Source: Actinopolyspora alba (GTDB taxonomy: Bacteria; Actinomycetota; Actinomycetes; Mycobacteriales; Pseudonocardiaceae). Taken from it: 64,000 nucleotides of DNA. Below are positions 1 to 11,937 of the stretch, piece by piece. The DNA lies in contig NZ_FOMZ01000010.1 in the NCBI RefSeq assembly GCF_900112765.1, positions 1-64,000 on the forward strand, written 5' to 3'. The position numbers were made by a program, and so were the translations under genes. The notes below the pieces were generated by a model that made no database searches, had not been told where the DNA came from, and worked only from the letters and a program-made list of their open reading frames with translations. Each line of letters opens with the position of its first letter. Position 1 is the first letter of the stretch.

Positions 1-357
1 CCAGCCAGCGGAAATTCCCGAATGCTTTTCCGTTGTTCACCGCATTCACCGTAGCACCCCAACCAACCCCCCACTCACCGGGGGGTCACCCACCCGCCAA
101 CTCACCACTCACCCCAACAAGGCAAGCCCGAGCCAGCAAGCACCAGGCACCACATGCAGTTCTTCAAACAACCAGCCACCACCACGAACCGAAACCCGAA
201 AACCACCGAACAAACCAGAACCACGTCCCAGCTCATCCACCCTCGTGATTTCCAGCCCGGCACCGCCGTGCTGACAACAACCACTCTAAACCCCCACCAC
301 ACCACCCCACACACCCACCCCCACCAACCACCAAAACACCAGGTGAACACGGGGTTA
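1..357. other. C/A-rich non-coding spacer
   Basis: From about 55 to 345 the plus strand is made almost entirely of C and A, with short runs such as ACCACC and CCAACC and very little G or T. Reading frames across it give low-complexity His/Pro/Thr-rich peptides with no family resemblance, so I call it non-coding. It lies downstream of the minus-strand HAD gene, so on that strand it is G/T-rich. No promoter or terminator stands out. The base asymmetry is unlike any other spacer in the window. Confidence 0.6.
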
Positions 358-798
358 TCAGGACTGCTCGTCCAACTCCGGGGCGAAAAGCACGGAAAGC
401 TCGTGCAGCGTCGACTCGACGCCGGAGTGCACTATCCCCACCATGCCCGTCTCGACGGCCGCGGCAACGTTGCGCGGTTCGTCATCCAGGAAGGCACACC
501 GCTCGGCGGGAACCCCCAGCTGTCCGAGCACGTGCCGAAAGCTCGCGGCAGCGGGTTTCCGAAACCCGGTCTCGGCCGATACGGCCACGGCGTCGAACAA
601 CCGGTCGCAGTCGATCGCCGTGGGCCGACTGTCCCCGTTCGACAACAAAGCGACGGACACGCCACGAAGGCGCAACCACTCCAGCGCCCGTACCACCGGC
701 GCTGTTTCCACCTCGGTATCGACCGCCTGTCCCGACGAACGCTCACCGAAGTCGTCCAGGACTCCACCGAAATCGACCACGAGCGCCGACAAAGTCAT
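358..798 (-). CDS. Small HAD-superfamily hydrolase
   Basis: A 146-aa protein with the HAD motifs in order: DFGGVLDD near residue 9 (motif I), LLSNGD near 51 (motif II), GFRKP near 78 (motif III lysine) and FLDDEPRNV near 103 (motif IV). It is shorter than typical HAD-IA phosphatases because almost no cap domain lies between motifs I and II, so a small or phosphorylated-protein substrate is possible. The substrate cannot be inferred. It stands alone, divergent from the plus-strand Rv3235-family gene at 931. The function is probably a phosphatase; an alternative is a haloacid-dehalogenase-like protein of unknown activity. Confidence 0.8.
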   Translation of the reverse strand: MTLSALVVDFGGVLDDFGERSSGQAVDTEVETAPVVRALEWLRLRGVSVALLSNGDSRPTAIDCDRLFDAVAVSAETGFRKPAAASFRHVLGQLGVPAERCAFLDDEPRNVAAAVETGMVGIVHSGVESTLHELSVLFAPELDEQS

Positions 799-930
799 TA
801 CGACAACCTAACTCGCGATCGCTCGAACGGCCGAGCTCATCCCATCGGGTGGTTGCCCGGTTCGGAGCGAACGTGCGGCGGAGGCCACCCACTCCTAATC
901 CGTGAAGCCACCGGAAGGGAGAACACCGTC

Positions 931-1293
931 ATGCGCGAGGGAACCACCGTGCTCGCCGACAACGAGAACCGCACCCCGCCGTCCTACTCGGCATCGGCAC
1001 TGGCTCACGGCGCGGCCAGAAGCATGGTGGAGGTACTGACCGGGCGAAGGCCACTCCATCAGATACGTCGGTGGTTGAGCAGACCGGTGGCCGGCCTGCT
1101 GACGACCCTCACCCGACGCGAGACCCCGCTGGACTTCCGTACCCGGATGAACTCGGTACACGCCTGCCCCACCAACTCCAGCACCGTGGAGGTCTGCGTG
1201 ATCATCCACGAACCGAACCGGCACCGCGCCATGACGCTCCGCCTGGAACGACTGGACGCCGGATGGTGGTGCACCCTGCTTTCCTTGCTCTGA
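931..1293 (+). CDS. Rv3235-family conserved protein
   Basis: A 120-aa protein that resembles the actinobacterial Rv3235 family, known only as a companion gene of secA1. Recognisable pieces are the EVLTGRRPLHQIRRWL segment about one third in, RMNSVHACPTN in the middle, and the C-terminal MTLRLERLDAGWWCTLL. I chose the ATG at 931 because GGAAGGGAG lies about 10 nt upstream; the frame stays open to 154, but that extension crosses the C/A-rich spacer and antisense of the HAD gene and is not credible. It converges on secA across a strong hairpin. Function is unknown; no signal peptide or membrane segment is visible. Confidence 0.75.
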   Translation: MREGTTVLADNENRTPPSYSASALAHGAARSMVEVLTGRRPLHQIRRWLSRPVAGLLTTLTRRETPLDFRTRMNSVHACPTNSSTVEVCVIIHEPNRHRAMTLRLERLDAGWWCTLLSLL

Positions 1294-1324
1294 TCCCGGA
1301 AGGTGCGTGTGGACGGCCGCTCGG

Positions 1325-1360
1325 GACGGGATCCCACTCGAGCGAGAGCGGGATCCCGTC
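1325..1360. terminator. Bidirectional hairpin between convergent genes
   Basis: Two perfect 11-bp arms, GACGGGATCCC (1325-1335) and GGGATCCCGTC (1350-1360), flank a 14-nt loop. It sits between the stop of the Rv3235-family gene (1293) and the stop of secA (1399), which converge. There is no clear T-tract, as is common for terminators in high-GC actinomycetes. Function as a terminator is inference from position and structure. Confidence 0.6.
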
Positions 1361-1398
1361 GAGCCGAGCACCACGTCGGCGAGTTCGGGGAACCTCGC

Positions 1399-4266
<2,868 letters not shown>

Positions 4267-4602
4267 CCGGTCGACCTCACTTGCTGATCGTGACGCGCCC
4301 GTCACGGACGCTTTACGGCCATAGTATTAGAAGCCCACCTCCGCACGGTTCGCTCAGGCACCGTCGGCCGATGCTCACTGCGCGAACGCGGGAAGTGGCC
4401 ACGGACCACGAACGTTTCCGGCACGCACGTGTGTTCCCGCCACACCCGATCGTGCGGTGGCAGGGGGAATCTGGCCGCCCGTCGGCTGCGTCGAACCACA
4501 GACGTGGCCGTCCCCGCGCACCACGGTACGCGGCGGACGGCCACGATGGTTATGGTCCGTACCAAATCGGTACGGCTGGAGTAGCCGCCAGGGCCACCCG
4601 GG
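4267..4602. other. secA upstream region / hpf downstream spacer
   Basis: 336 bp between hpf (upstream on the minus strand) and secA. Near the hpf end there is an imperfectly supported hairpin at 4557-4575 (CCGTACC-N5-GGTACGG) without a T-tract. The rest should hold the secA promoter, but no convincing -35/-10 pair is visible. Frames here look non-coding. Confidence 0.4.
4557..4575 (-). terminator. Hairpin downstream of hpf
   Basis: Perfect 7-bp inverted repeat CCGTACC / GGTACGG with a 5-nt loop, 28 nt after the hpf stop on the minus strand. There is no U-tract, so the terminator role is tentative. Confidence 0.35.
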
Positions 4603-5358
4603 TCAGGCCAGTCTGATCACTCCGTAGTCGAATCCCTTGCGGCGGTAAACCACGCTGGGCTTGTCGGCCTCCGCGTCGAAGAACAGGTAGAAGTCGTGTC
4701 CCACCAACTCCATCTCGTAGAGGGCTTGGTCCACGGTCATCGGTGTGGCGGGGTGTTCCTTCTCGCGGACGATTCGACCGGGTTCGTAGTCGCTGCTTTC
4801 CTCACGCTGTTGCGGGAATCCGGCGCCGCCCGCGGGAGGTTCGGTTGTCCGGGAAGCCCGCTGATTGCTCACGGCGCTGTCGCTCACGGTGCTGTTCCCC
4901 TCCGCGCTGTCGTATCGCAGCTGGTCGGCCGGCGGTTCCAGGAGTGTCGTGCGTGTGCGGCCGCCGGTCGTGCCACCGGCACCGGCGACGGCGACCGGAC
5001 GATCCGCCATCGCGGCGGTGGCCTGCGCCACGGAACGAGGGTTGCGCCGACCGTAGTGCACCTTCCGGCGGTCGTGCATCTTGCGTAGCCGGTTCTCCAG
5101 CTTCGTCGACGCGGCATCCAGGGCGGCGTAGAAATCGACCGCGCTGGCCTCGGCTCGTACCGCCGGTCCGCGTCCCTTGAGAGTGATTTCGACCCGCTGG
5201 CAGTTCTTCGCCTGGCGTGGATTACGCTCGTGCCGGAGCTCCACGTCGGCCCGCATGGCCTTCCTGTCGTAACGGTCGAGGCGGCTCAGCTTCTCGTCGA
5301 CGTGCTGCTGGTAATGCGTGGGCACCTCGACGTTGCGGCCCTTGACGACGATGTCCAT
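4603..5358 (-). CDS. hpf: Long-form ribosome hibernation promoting factor
   Basis: A 251-aa long HPF. The N-terminal S30AE domain (about 1-100) begins MDIVVKGRNVEVP and binds the 30S A/P site region; the C-terminal domain (about 190-251, with MTVDQALYEMELVGHDFYLF and ending YRRKGFDYGVIRLA) dimerises to make 100S ribosomes in stationary or hypoxic cells. A low-complexity Ala/Thr/Glu linker of about 90 residues joins them. GGAGG lies 6 nt upstream of the ATG. Position between comF and secA matches Rv3241c. The family assignment is firm; the regulation is not visible in the sequence. Confidence 0.93.
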   Translation of the reverse strand: MDIVVKGRNVEVPTHYQQHVDEKLSRLDRYDRKAMRADVELRHERNPRQAKNCQRVEITLKGRGPAVRAEASAVDFYAALDAASTKLENRLRKMHDRRKVHYGRRNPRSVAQATAAMADRPVAVAGAGGTTGGRTRTTLLEPPADQLRYDSAEGNSTVSDSAVSNQRASRTTEPPAGGAGFPQQREESSDYEPGRIVREKEHPATPMTVDQALYEMELVGHDFYLFFDAEADKPSVVYRRKGFDYGVIRLA

Positions 5359-5845
5359 TCACGACCTCCGTTGCTCAGCGTGCTTCCGTGAATGACGATC
5401 ACGGCGACACCGGAGTGAGCGTGCTCAGCTCGTTTCCGGCGTCAGGGTCATCACTGCCTCACCTCATTCCACTGCCGGAAAACGGCTTGATGGGAACGCA
5501 CGTTAGCTCGCGTTGCGGAGTTGTGACACCCCCCGAGTCGGGTGAAGTCAATCGGACACCCTGAGTAATTGGCATGGTCCCGGGTTCGCAATGACACACC
5601 TCCGCCCGGCGCAGGGCCGGTCCCGACGACAGCAGTAGCACGGCCGTGTCCCGTGCTCGCCCTTTCGGACCTGTACCCGGACGTCCGCACCGTGCCCGCG
5701 CCGGGCGGTACGGCCATCCGCGTATACCCGGCAAACGCATGAGACAAACCATCGGTTCCCGTCGGGGCGGAATCCGTTTCTCCTGGCGGGACGTACCGGG
5801 GTGGGCAACGGGACGCTCCGGACAAACCGGGCGGACACGGGCCGG
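5359..5845. other. hpf upstream region
   Basis: 487 bp between comF and hpf on the minus strand. It should carry the hpf promoter. A TTGACT hexamer on the minus strand at 5551-5546 could be a -35, but no good -10 follows at 16-19 nt. A 124-codon minus-strand frame (5451-5825) is Gly/Arg/Thr-rich, ends in no known motif and is not called. Confidence 0.35.
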
Positions 5846-6589
5846 TCAGGACTCCCGGCAGGCGCTCGCCAGCACCAGCACGGCCACCACCGGGAGCCCG
5901 GCCTCGGAGAGCGCTCGTAGGCAGTTGAGCACCGTGGCACCGGTGGTGAGGACGTCGTCGAGCAGCAGCACGGGAGTGCCCGGCGGCGGCAGACGACCGG
6001 GGCGCGACAGCACCCCGCCACGCAGGTTCTCGAAACGCCTTCCGCTGTTCAGCCCCACCGAATCGCGCACTCGCGGACTCAACCGAAGGCAGTCAGCCGT
6101 GCGCACGCCGGGCAACCTCCGCTCCGCGCGGTGGGTGAGCCGCGCCAGGTGCGCCCTGCCTCTGCGCCGCACGGCCGCGTCCCTCGACGGGGCCGGCACC
6201 AGACGGGGCGAGTCGGTTTCGGTGATCGAGCCGGATGCGGCGAGAACGGCCCGGACCGCGGTGGCCACGTGTTCTCCCAGTGGTCTCTCCAGGTCACGAC
6301 GACCGCCCTCCTTGTAGGCCAGCAGCGTCGTACGCACCCGACCGCGATAACGGGCCAAGGCGTGAATCGGCGGTTCCCGGACCAGCGCGGGAGGACGGAT
6401 CACGCGCGGCTCGTGGAACCAACTGTGGCACTCGGCGCACAGCACGGCCCCGGCGAGACCACAGCCCGCACAGCGCAATGGCAGCAGCAGATCCACCAGC
6501 CCCGACGGAACGACAGAGCGGGAGTAGCGATCGAATGACACGCCGACGAGGTTGACTCGCGCGTGGGCCGGTGCGGGTCGCCCCGCCAC
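5846..6589 (-). CDS. comF: ComF-family amidophosphoribosyltransferase-like protein
   Basis: A 247-aa ComF/GntX protein. A four-Cys zinc knuckle (LRCAGCGLAGAVLCAEC) sits near residue 40, followed by the ALARYRGRVRTTLLAYKEGG segment, and near the C-terminus the PRPP-binding loop LLLDDVLTTGAT. ComF proteins are tied to DNA uptake in naturally competent bacteria; in actinomycetes the role is unproven and a purine-salvage-like activity is possible. The first 25 or so residues have no family match, so a downstream GTG start is possible. It lies between lpqB and hpf as in Rv3242c. Confidence 0.88.
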   Translation of the reverse strand: MAGRPAPAHARVNLVGVSFDRYSRSVVPSGLVDLLLPLRCAGCGLAGAVLCAECHSWFHEPRVIRPPALVREPPIHALARYRGRVRTTLLAYKEGGRRDLERPLGEHVATAVRAVLAASGSITETDSPRLVPAPSRDAAVRRRGRAHLARLTHRAERRLPGVRTADCLRLSPRVRDSVGLNSGRRFENLRGGVLSRPGRLPPPGTPVLLLDDVLTTGATVLNCLRALSEAGLPVVAVLVLASACRES

Positions 6590-6696
6590 CGGCGGCTCGG
6601 CGTGTCGGCCTTACACGCTGTCAGTGCCGATCGCTCGTACCGCCCGGGACGCACGGGGCGCGGGAGCCGCCGACCGAACCGCCGGGAAAACCTCGA

Positions 6697-8433
6697 TCAC
6701 CCCGGGTAGAAGGGGATCGAGTTCGCCTTGATCGGGATCTCCCGCAGCACCTCCCAGTAATCGGACAGATCCTTGGCCTGCCAGAGGTAGGACTCATCGG
6801 CGACTATGACCCGTTGGTCCGGCCCCACGGTCACCAGTTTGGGGTTGCGCAGGTTGGAGGGCCGGTAGGAGTCCCAGTTGAAACCGTCGACCGAGACCCT
6901 GACCGCGGGCTGACTGTCCCTGCCGGTGATGGCCACCAGCGAATCGCCGGTGAGCCAGTCGACCCCCTTGATCTCGGAATCCCCGGTGCCGCCGCTCAAC
7001 GTCACGGGCTGTTGCAGTGACACGTCCGAATCGCCACCCGCTATACCCGCGACGACTATTCGCCCGTCGACGACGGCGGCGAGCCGGGTACCGCCTCGGG
7101 AGATCCGCAGGGCTTCGATATTCCCCTCGCCCGGGAACTCGCTCGCGTCGATCCGGCTGACCGACCAGAAGCCGTTCTCGTCCCGGGTCGCCCGCATCAC
7201 CCGTTCACCGTCGACGACGGTCCAGAACTCGGACTCGCTGCGCCAGGTGGGTCTGCTCATGAAACTGCCTCGGGTCCCGAGTCTCCGCAGCTCGCCACCG
7301 TATGGACCCACACGCAGCTCGACTCCGCTGTCGCCTCGGCGTACCACAGCGGCCACTCGGGAACCGTCGTCGGAACGAGCGGCGGTGGTGATCCGGTAGC
7401 TCCCGTTGCCCGCGGGTCCGGGGACTTGAGGAGCGTTCTCGCTGAACACCAGCAGTCGTTCATCGACGACCGCGAGTGGTTTCACGTCCCGGGGGACCTC
7501 GTTCCGCTGCTCGTAATCACTCACGTCGGAGGGACGCAGCACCTCGATGTTCGACAGCAACGACGCGCCCTCGTGCTGCAGCTTCACTCGGGCGGTGCGG
7601 ACTCCGCGCAGCGTCAGCACCACTTGGGCCGCGATCAGCCGCTTCTTCTTGTCGCTCAGATCACCGAGGTCGCGTAGATTGACGAGCAGCGCACCGTTGT
7701 TCGTCTCGCTCACGTTGCTCGCCGTGGTGGTGCCCTCCGGTATGGCGGTCTTCATCGCCAGGTCGAACCCCTCGGACGGGCCCGACAGCAGCAGGCTGAT
7801 GACCCGCGAGGGCAGGGTGCTCTTCGGGTTCTGCCGCACCCACCGGATGTCGGGGATCACCCCCTCGCGCTGGTGATCCAGGAAGTAGACCGATACGGCT
7901 CGGTAGCGGGACTTGAAGGCGCCGCTGGCGACCAGCAGCTTGCGAGGCGGATCGACTATCCGCCACTGCCCGTCGGAACGCTGCCGGACCTTGACCCGCA
8001 GACTGAGGTCCTTCTCCTCGGGAACGTAGGACTGATCCTGTCGGAGTTTGCCGAGCTGGTGCACGTCCAGACCGACTATTCGGACGGAGTCGGCGGTTTC
8101 CGGTTCCGACTTCGGCACGGTGTTGACGCTGTCGACGATGAACCGTTCCGAGGGGGCCTGCCACGAGTCGGCCGCCTGCTCGGTCAGGTGCAGTCGAGCC
8201 GCCGCGTAGTCGTTGGCGGGCTCCGCGGTGGCCTCCAGGAAACTGCGGACGAGGTCCGTGTCGTTGAGGTTCTCGGGTGGTGGCTGGGCCTCGGTGCTCG
8301 TTTCGGGAGCCTCCTCGACCTGGCTGATCACCCCGGCGTTGGTCTCCTCCGGTATCGAGGCGCAACCGGTGAGCGGAACGGACAGCACCAGCAGCAGAGT
8401 CACCACTCGGACGAGTCGCCGTCGCAACGTCAT
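6697..8433 (-). CDS. lpqB: Lipoprotein LpqB, MtrB accessory factor
   Basis: A 578-aa lipoprotein. The signal peptide (about 1-23) ends in the lipobox LTGC, so Cys24 would be lipidated and anchor the protein outside the membrane. A GerMN-like domain (about 170-310, with PSRVISLLLSGPSEG) is followed by a C-terminal beta-propeller-like half with repeated short beta segments. In mycobacteria LpqB interacts with the sensor domain of MtrB and tunes MtrA phosphorylation. Its start codon overlaps the end of mtrB by 4 nt, so the two are translationally coupled. Assignment is firm from both sequence and operon. Confidence 0.95.
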   Translation of the reverse strand: MTLRRRLVRVVTLLLVLSVPLTGCASIPEETNAGVISQVEEAPETSTEAQPPPENLNDTDLVRSFLEATAEPANDYAAARLHLTEQAADSWQAPSERFIVDSVNTVPKSEPETADSVRIVGLDVHQLGKLRQDQSYVPEEKDLSLRVKVRQRSDGQWRIVDPPRKLLVASGAFKSRYRAVSVYFLDHQREGVIPDIRWVRQNPKSTLPSRVISLLLSGPSEGFDLAMKTAIPEGTTTASNVSETNNGALLVNLRDLGDLSDKKKRLIAAQVVLTLRGVRTARVKLQHEGASLLSNIEVLRPSDVSDYEQRNEVPRDVKPLAVVDERLLVFSENAPQVPGPAGNGSYRITTAARSDDGSRVAAVVRRGDSGVELRVGPYGGELRRLGTRGSFMSRPTWRSESEFWTVVDGERVMRATRDENGFWSVSRIDASEFPGEGNIEALRISRGGTRLAAVVDGRIVVAGIAGGDSDVSLQQPVTLSGGTGDSEIKGVDWLTGDSLVAITGRDSQPAVRVSVDGFNWDSYRPSNLRNPKLVTVGPDQRVIVADESYLWQAKDLSDYWEVLREIPIKANSIPFYPG

Positions 8434-10184
8434 CGTTTCTCCTGCTCGCCGGGACCGGGGCTTCGGGCCGGTCCCTGATCGCTCTGGTCGGATCCCTCGT
8501 CCGGGGGTGTGGAACCGTTGTCCGTCGCGTCCCCGGGCACGGCCAGCAACGCCTCGGGCGCGGCGATGCTGCGGGTACTCGGCAGCGACAACGGGCTCGT
8601 GTCGACCCGGTCGCCCGAGTCGCGCGGCAGGGTGAGCCGGAAGCAGGACCCCTTACCGGATTCGCCCCAGGCGTCGAGCCAGCCACCGTGCAGCCGAGCG
8701 TCCTCGGCCGCGATGGAGAGTCCGAGCCCCGTCCCGCCGGTCTGTCGATCCCGCGAGGGATCGGCTCGCCAGAACCTGGTGAACACGAGTTCGGCCTCAC
8801 CGGGTCGCAGCCCGACACCGTAGTCGCGCACGGTGACCGCCACCGAGCGGTCGTCCGCGGCGAAGTTGATGTCCACCGGCCTGCCTTCCGCGTGGTCGAT
8901 GGCGTTGGCGACGAGATTTCGGACGATGCGTTCGACCCGCCGAGCGTCCGCGAGGATGTGAACACCCTCGGTGGGCAAGTCGCCACGCAGCTCGACTCCG
9001 CCGGTCCTGGCGATGGGCAGCAGCGAATCCATGACGCGACGCACCAGGTCCGGCGCGTCGAGCGATTCGGTGGACAGATCGGCGACCCCGGCGTCGAGCC
9101 GGGATATCTCCAGCAGATCGCCGAGCAGCGACTCGAACCTGTCGAGCTCGTCGACGAGCAGCTCGGCGGAGCGCTCCAGTCCGTCCGGCAGGTCGTCGCG
9201 GGAGGCGTGCAGCACGTCCGCGGCCATCCGCACGGTGGTCAGCGGAGTACGCAGCTCGTGCGAGACGTCCGAGGTGAAGCGCCGCTGGAGTTGGCCGAAC
9301 TCCTCGAGCTGCTGAATCTGCTGCTTGAGACTGTCGGCCATCTCGTTGAACGAGTCCGCGAGTCGGGCCATGTCGTCCTCGCCGATGACCCGCATCCGTT
9401 CGTCGAGATTGCCCGCTGCCAGCCGCTCGGCGGTGTGGGCGGCCTGCCGGACGGGACGCACCACCTGCCGGGTGACGAGATTGGTGATGGCGCCGAGCAG
9501 CACGAGCAGCGCCAGACCGCCCACCAGCAGGGTGCTCTGCACCAGCCCCAGTGTTTTGCGCTCCGACTCCAGCGGGAACAGGAAATAGGCCTGCAACGGT
9601 CGGGTGGCGGTTCCGGCCGGGCTGCCGATGATGAGCATGGTGACCGTCTCACCGTCGCGCCTGACCGTCTCGATCTTGCTCGCCAGGTTGTCCTCCTTGA
9701 CGAGCTTGCGCAGCGATTGCGGAACGCTGTCGACGGGCCCGGCGGAAGGTTGTTCCCCGTTCTCGGTGATGGCTTGACCGTCCACCAGGGCGGGCACGTA
9801 GTTCCCGGCGAGCGAGTCGGTCTCGGTCTTGTCCGCGGTGCTGGTGGTCAGCTGGTTCAGCGCGGCTTCCAGCCGCTCGGCGACATCGCCGGAATTGGGA
9901 TCGACCGCCGTCAGCTGGTACTCCAGGATCGGCAGGTTCTGCTCGACCTGCCGGACCGCGGCGTCCTCCTTGTTCTGCAGCAGTCTGTTGGTGATCTGCG
10001 TCTGCAGCACCATCCCCAGTACGAAGACCACGGCCGAGGACAGCGCCAGGGTGCTGACGACGACACGCAGCTGCATCGAGCGGCGCCAGGTCGATTCGAA
10101 CCAGTGCCAGCGCCTGCGGACGTCATCCCGGAGCCGGCCCGGGAAGGAACGATCGGCGCCGGCACGAGACTGCTCACCGTTCAC
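8430..10184 (-). CDS. mtrB: Sensor histidine kinase MtrB
   Basis: A 584-aa membrane kinase. TM1 is at about 41-62 and TM2 at 213-235, enclosing a ~150-aa extracytoplasmic domain. Then come a HAMP domain (about 237-290), the dimerisation/phospho-acceptor box SDVSHELRTP with His309, and a HATPase_c domain with N-box NLVANAIDHA, DYGVGL and GGTGLGLSIA. It phosphorylates MtrA and controls cell-wall hydrolases, division and osmotic response in actinobacteria. The C-terminal ~60 residues are Pro/Ser/Asp-rich and look disordered. mtrA ends 43 nt upstream, and lpqB overlaps its stop. Confidence 0.97.
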   Translation of the reverse strand: MNGEQSRAGADRSFPGRLRDDVRRRWHWFESTWRRSMQLRVVVSTLALSSAVVFVLGMVLQTQITNRLLQNKEDAAVRQVEQNLPILEYQLTAVDPNSGDVAERLEAALNQLTTSTADKTETDSLAGNYVPALVDGQAITENGEQPSAGPVDSVPQSLRKLVKEDNLASKIETVRRDGETVTMLIIGSPAGTATRPLQAYFLFPLESERKTLGLVQSTLLVGGLALLVLLGAITNLVTRQVVRPVRQAAHTAERLAAGNLDERMRVIGEDDMARLADSFNEMADSLKQQIQQLEEFGQLQRRFTSDVSHELRTPLTTVRMAADVLHASRDDLPDGLERSAELLVDELDRFESLLGDLLEISRLDAGVADLSTESLDAPDLVRRVMDSLLPIARTGGVELRGDLPTEGVHILADARRVERIVRNLVANAIDHAEGRPVDINFAADDRSVAVTVRDYGVGLRPGEAELVFTRFWRADPSRDRQTGGTGLGLSIAAEDARLHGGWLDAWGESGKGSCFRLTLPRDSGDRVDTSPLSLPSTRSIAAPEALLAVPGDATDNGSTPPDEGSDQSDQGPARSPGPGEQEKR

Positions 10185-10227
10185 CCCGTCCGTCCTGCCG
10201 TGTCGAGACGATCATCGTGTTCGGCGA

Positions 10228-10914
10228 TCATGGCGGCCCGGCCTTGTACCCGACGCCCCGAACCGTCAGCACGACCTCCGGGTGCTCCGGATCCTTCTCG
10301 ATCTTCGACCGGAGTCGCTGTACGTGTACGTTGACCAACCGGGTGTCGGCCGCGTGCCGGTAGCCCCACACCTGCTCGAGTAACACCTCACGGGTGAAGA
10401 CCTGGCGGGGCTTGCGCGCGAGCGCGACCAGCAGGTCGAACTCCAACGGCGTCAGCGAGATCGGAACTCCGTCGCGCGTGACCTCGTGCCCGGGGACGTC
10501 GACCGTAAGATCACCGATGGAGAGCACCTCGGCGGGTTCCGCCTCCGTGCGGCGCAGCCGCACCCGCAGCCGTGCCACCAGCTCCTTCGGTTTGAACGGT
10601 TTGACGATGTAGTCGTCGGCACCGGACTCCAGCCCGAGGACGACGTCAACGGTGTCACTCTTCGCGGTGAGCATGACGACGGGGACCATCGACTCGGCGC
10701 GAATGGCCTTGCACACGTCGATGCCGTTCATGCCCGGCAACATCAGGTCGAGCAGCACCAGATCGGGTTTGAGTTCACGCAGCGCGGGCATCGCCTTGGT
10801 GCCGTCGTTGACGACGGCGGTATCGAACCCTTCACCACGGAGTACGATGGTCAGCATCTCCGCCAGGGCAGGGTCGTCGTCCACCACGAGCACGCGTGAC
10901 TTCATGCCCCACAT
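10228..10914 (-). CDS. mtrA: Response regulator MtrA
   Basis: A 228-aa OmpR/PhoB-type regulator. The receiver domain has the acidic pocket VDDDP and phospho-acceptor Asp56 in LLDLMLPGMNG, then the conserved Lys in IVKPFKPKELVARLR. The winged helix holds LTPLEFDLLVALARKPRQVF and VNVHVQRLRSKIEKDP, ending VRGVGYKAGPP exactly as in M. tuberculosis MtrA. I chose ATG 10914 (MWGMKSRVLVV) because it reproduces the family length and places the Asp at 56; ATG 10905 is an alternative. The ribosome-binding site is weak. The reading frame is open further upstream only across tmk antisense. Confidence 0.97.
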   Translation of the reverse strand: MWGMKSRVLVVDDDPALAEMLTIVLRGEGFDTAVVNDGTKAMPALRELKPDLVLLDLMLPGMNGIDVCKAIRAESMVPVVMLTAKSDTVDVVLGLESGADDYIVKPFKPKELVARLRVRLRRTEAEPAEVLSIGDLTVDVPGHEVTRDGVPISLTPLEFDLLVALARKPRQVFTREVLLEQVWGYRHAADTRLVNVHVQRLRSKIEKDPEHPEVVLTVRGVGYKAGPP

Positions 10915-11032
10915 GGTTGCACTTTGCACCACGGGGGCAAGCACCACCCGGTATTCATCACCGCAGGTCGTCGGATCATTGCCCAGTGCGAGGGCTACGG
11001 TACCGCCGAACGGAGCACTACGGTGGAGTAGG

Positions 11033-11674
11033 TTACGCGAGCACGCGGTCGGCCAGTCCCGCCGGATCCGTGGTGGCGGCGTCGTCCACCACGTGCCAGG
11101 GTGACCACCACGACATATCGGCGAGTTCCAGATAAACCGCCGCACAGCGGTCCTGCAGTCCCGAGTCCGACTCGAACCTGTCCCTGCCGTCCGCCGTGCC
11201 GGATCGTTCCCGGCGTTCGGCCCGGTCCGCGGCGACTTCACTGGGAACGCGTAGCAGGATCTGCAGTTCCGGCTCCGGCAGTCCGAATCGGGTGACCTCG
11301 AGCTGGTAGGCCCAGGAGACGAACTCACCGTCGGCGTGCTGCCACAACCGGGCCGCCCCGTAGGCGGCGTTGGAGGCCACGTACCGGTCGAGCAACAGCA
11401 CGTCGTGTTCGGCGAGCCGTGCTCGCAGCCATTCCGCGGCGCGCTGCCGATCCAGTGCGTAGAGCACGGCCATGCCGTACACGGACTCGGCCAGGTCGCC
11501 GTGCGCACCCCGCAACGCCTCGGCGACGAGATCGGCGTGCACGTCCTGGCCGTAACGCGGAAAGGCCGCGCGGCCCACCGACAGCCCCCTGGCCGTCAAC
11601 TCGCCGCTCAACGCGTCGGTCAGCGTCTGCTTTCCCGCCCCGTCCAGCCCTTCGATCACGATCAGTCGCCCCAT
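11033..11674 (-). CDS. tmk: Thymidylate kinase
   Basis: A 213-aa dTMP kinase that makes dTDP. The P-loop EGLDGAGKQT is at 8-17, the substrate-binding segment FPRYGQDVHADLVAEALRG near 40-58, and the conserved DRYVASNAAYGAARL in the middle. Starting at MGRLIVIEG (ATG 11674) gives the same length as mycobacterial Tmk; the longer in-frame extension to 11914 runs antisense into the promoter of the plus-strand gene and has no family match. It lies upstream of mtrA on the same strand, 118 nt away, as in Rv3247c-Rv3246c. Confidence 0.95.
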   Translation of the reverse strand: MGRLIVIEGLDGAGKQTLTDALSGELTARGLSVGRAAFPRYGQDVHADLVAEALRGAHGDLAESVYGMAVLYALDRQRAAEWLRARLAEHDVLLLDRYVASNAAYGAARLWQHADGEFVSWAYQLEVTRFGLPEPELQILLRVPSEVAADRAERRERSGTADGRDRFESDSGLQDRCAAVYLELADMSWWSPWHVVDDAATTDPAGLADRVLA

Positions 11675-11927
11675 GGTGCGAACCCTACGCAGTCCATCCA
11701 CCGGAGTAGCGACCGCATGGGCCACCCGGCCGCACGCCTCTTCGGGACGACGGGAAAGTATCGATGAAAGGATTCCGGGAAGTAGGTCGCGACAGGACCG
11801 TCGAGAAGAGACAATCGAACCGGGAGAATCAGCTCCCACAGGACCGAGGCGGGAGCCGCTCGTCCGTCGTGAATGGACTCGCGAACTCCGCGGAGAACGC
11901 GGACTCCCCCGCACCGCACCGACCCAC

Positions 11928-11933
11928 AGGAGG
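11928..11933 (+). promoter_or_regulatory. Shine-Dalgarno AGGAGG that decides the start at 11938
   Basis: A perfect AGGAGG ends 4 nt before GTG 11938. It is the strongest ribosome-binding site in the 5' part of this frame and argues against the earlier in-frame ATG at 11764, whose first 58 codons give a polar, low-complexity peptide. Confidence 0.6.
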
Positions 11934-11937
11934 AACA

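Noticed and set aside
154-930. N-terminal extension of the Rv3235-family frame
   Set aside because: It crosses the C/A-rich spacer and the HAD gene antisense; the family match begins near 931 and a good Shine-Dalgarno precedes ATG 931.
4302-4565. 87-codon minus-strand frame between hpf and secA
   Set aside because: Arg/Val-rich, without a ribosome site or motif, and it would occupy the secA promoter.
5451-5825. 124-codon minus-strand frame upstream of hpf
   Set aside because: Low-complexity, no ribosome site, no conserved motif; the region is better explained as the hpf promoter.
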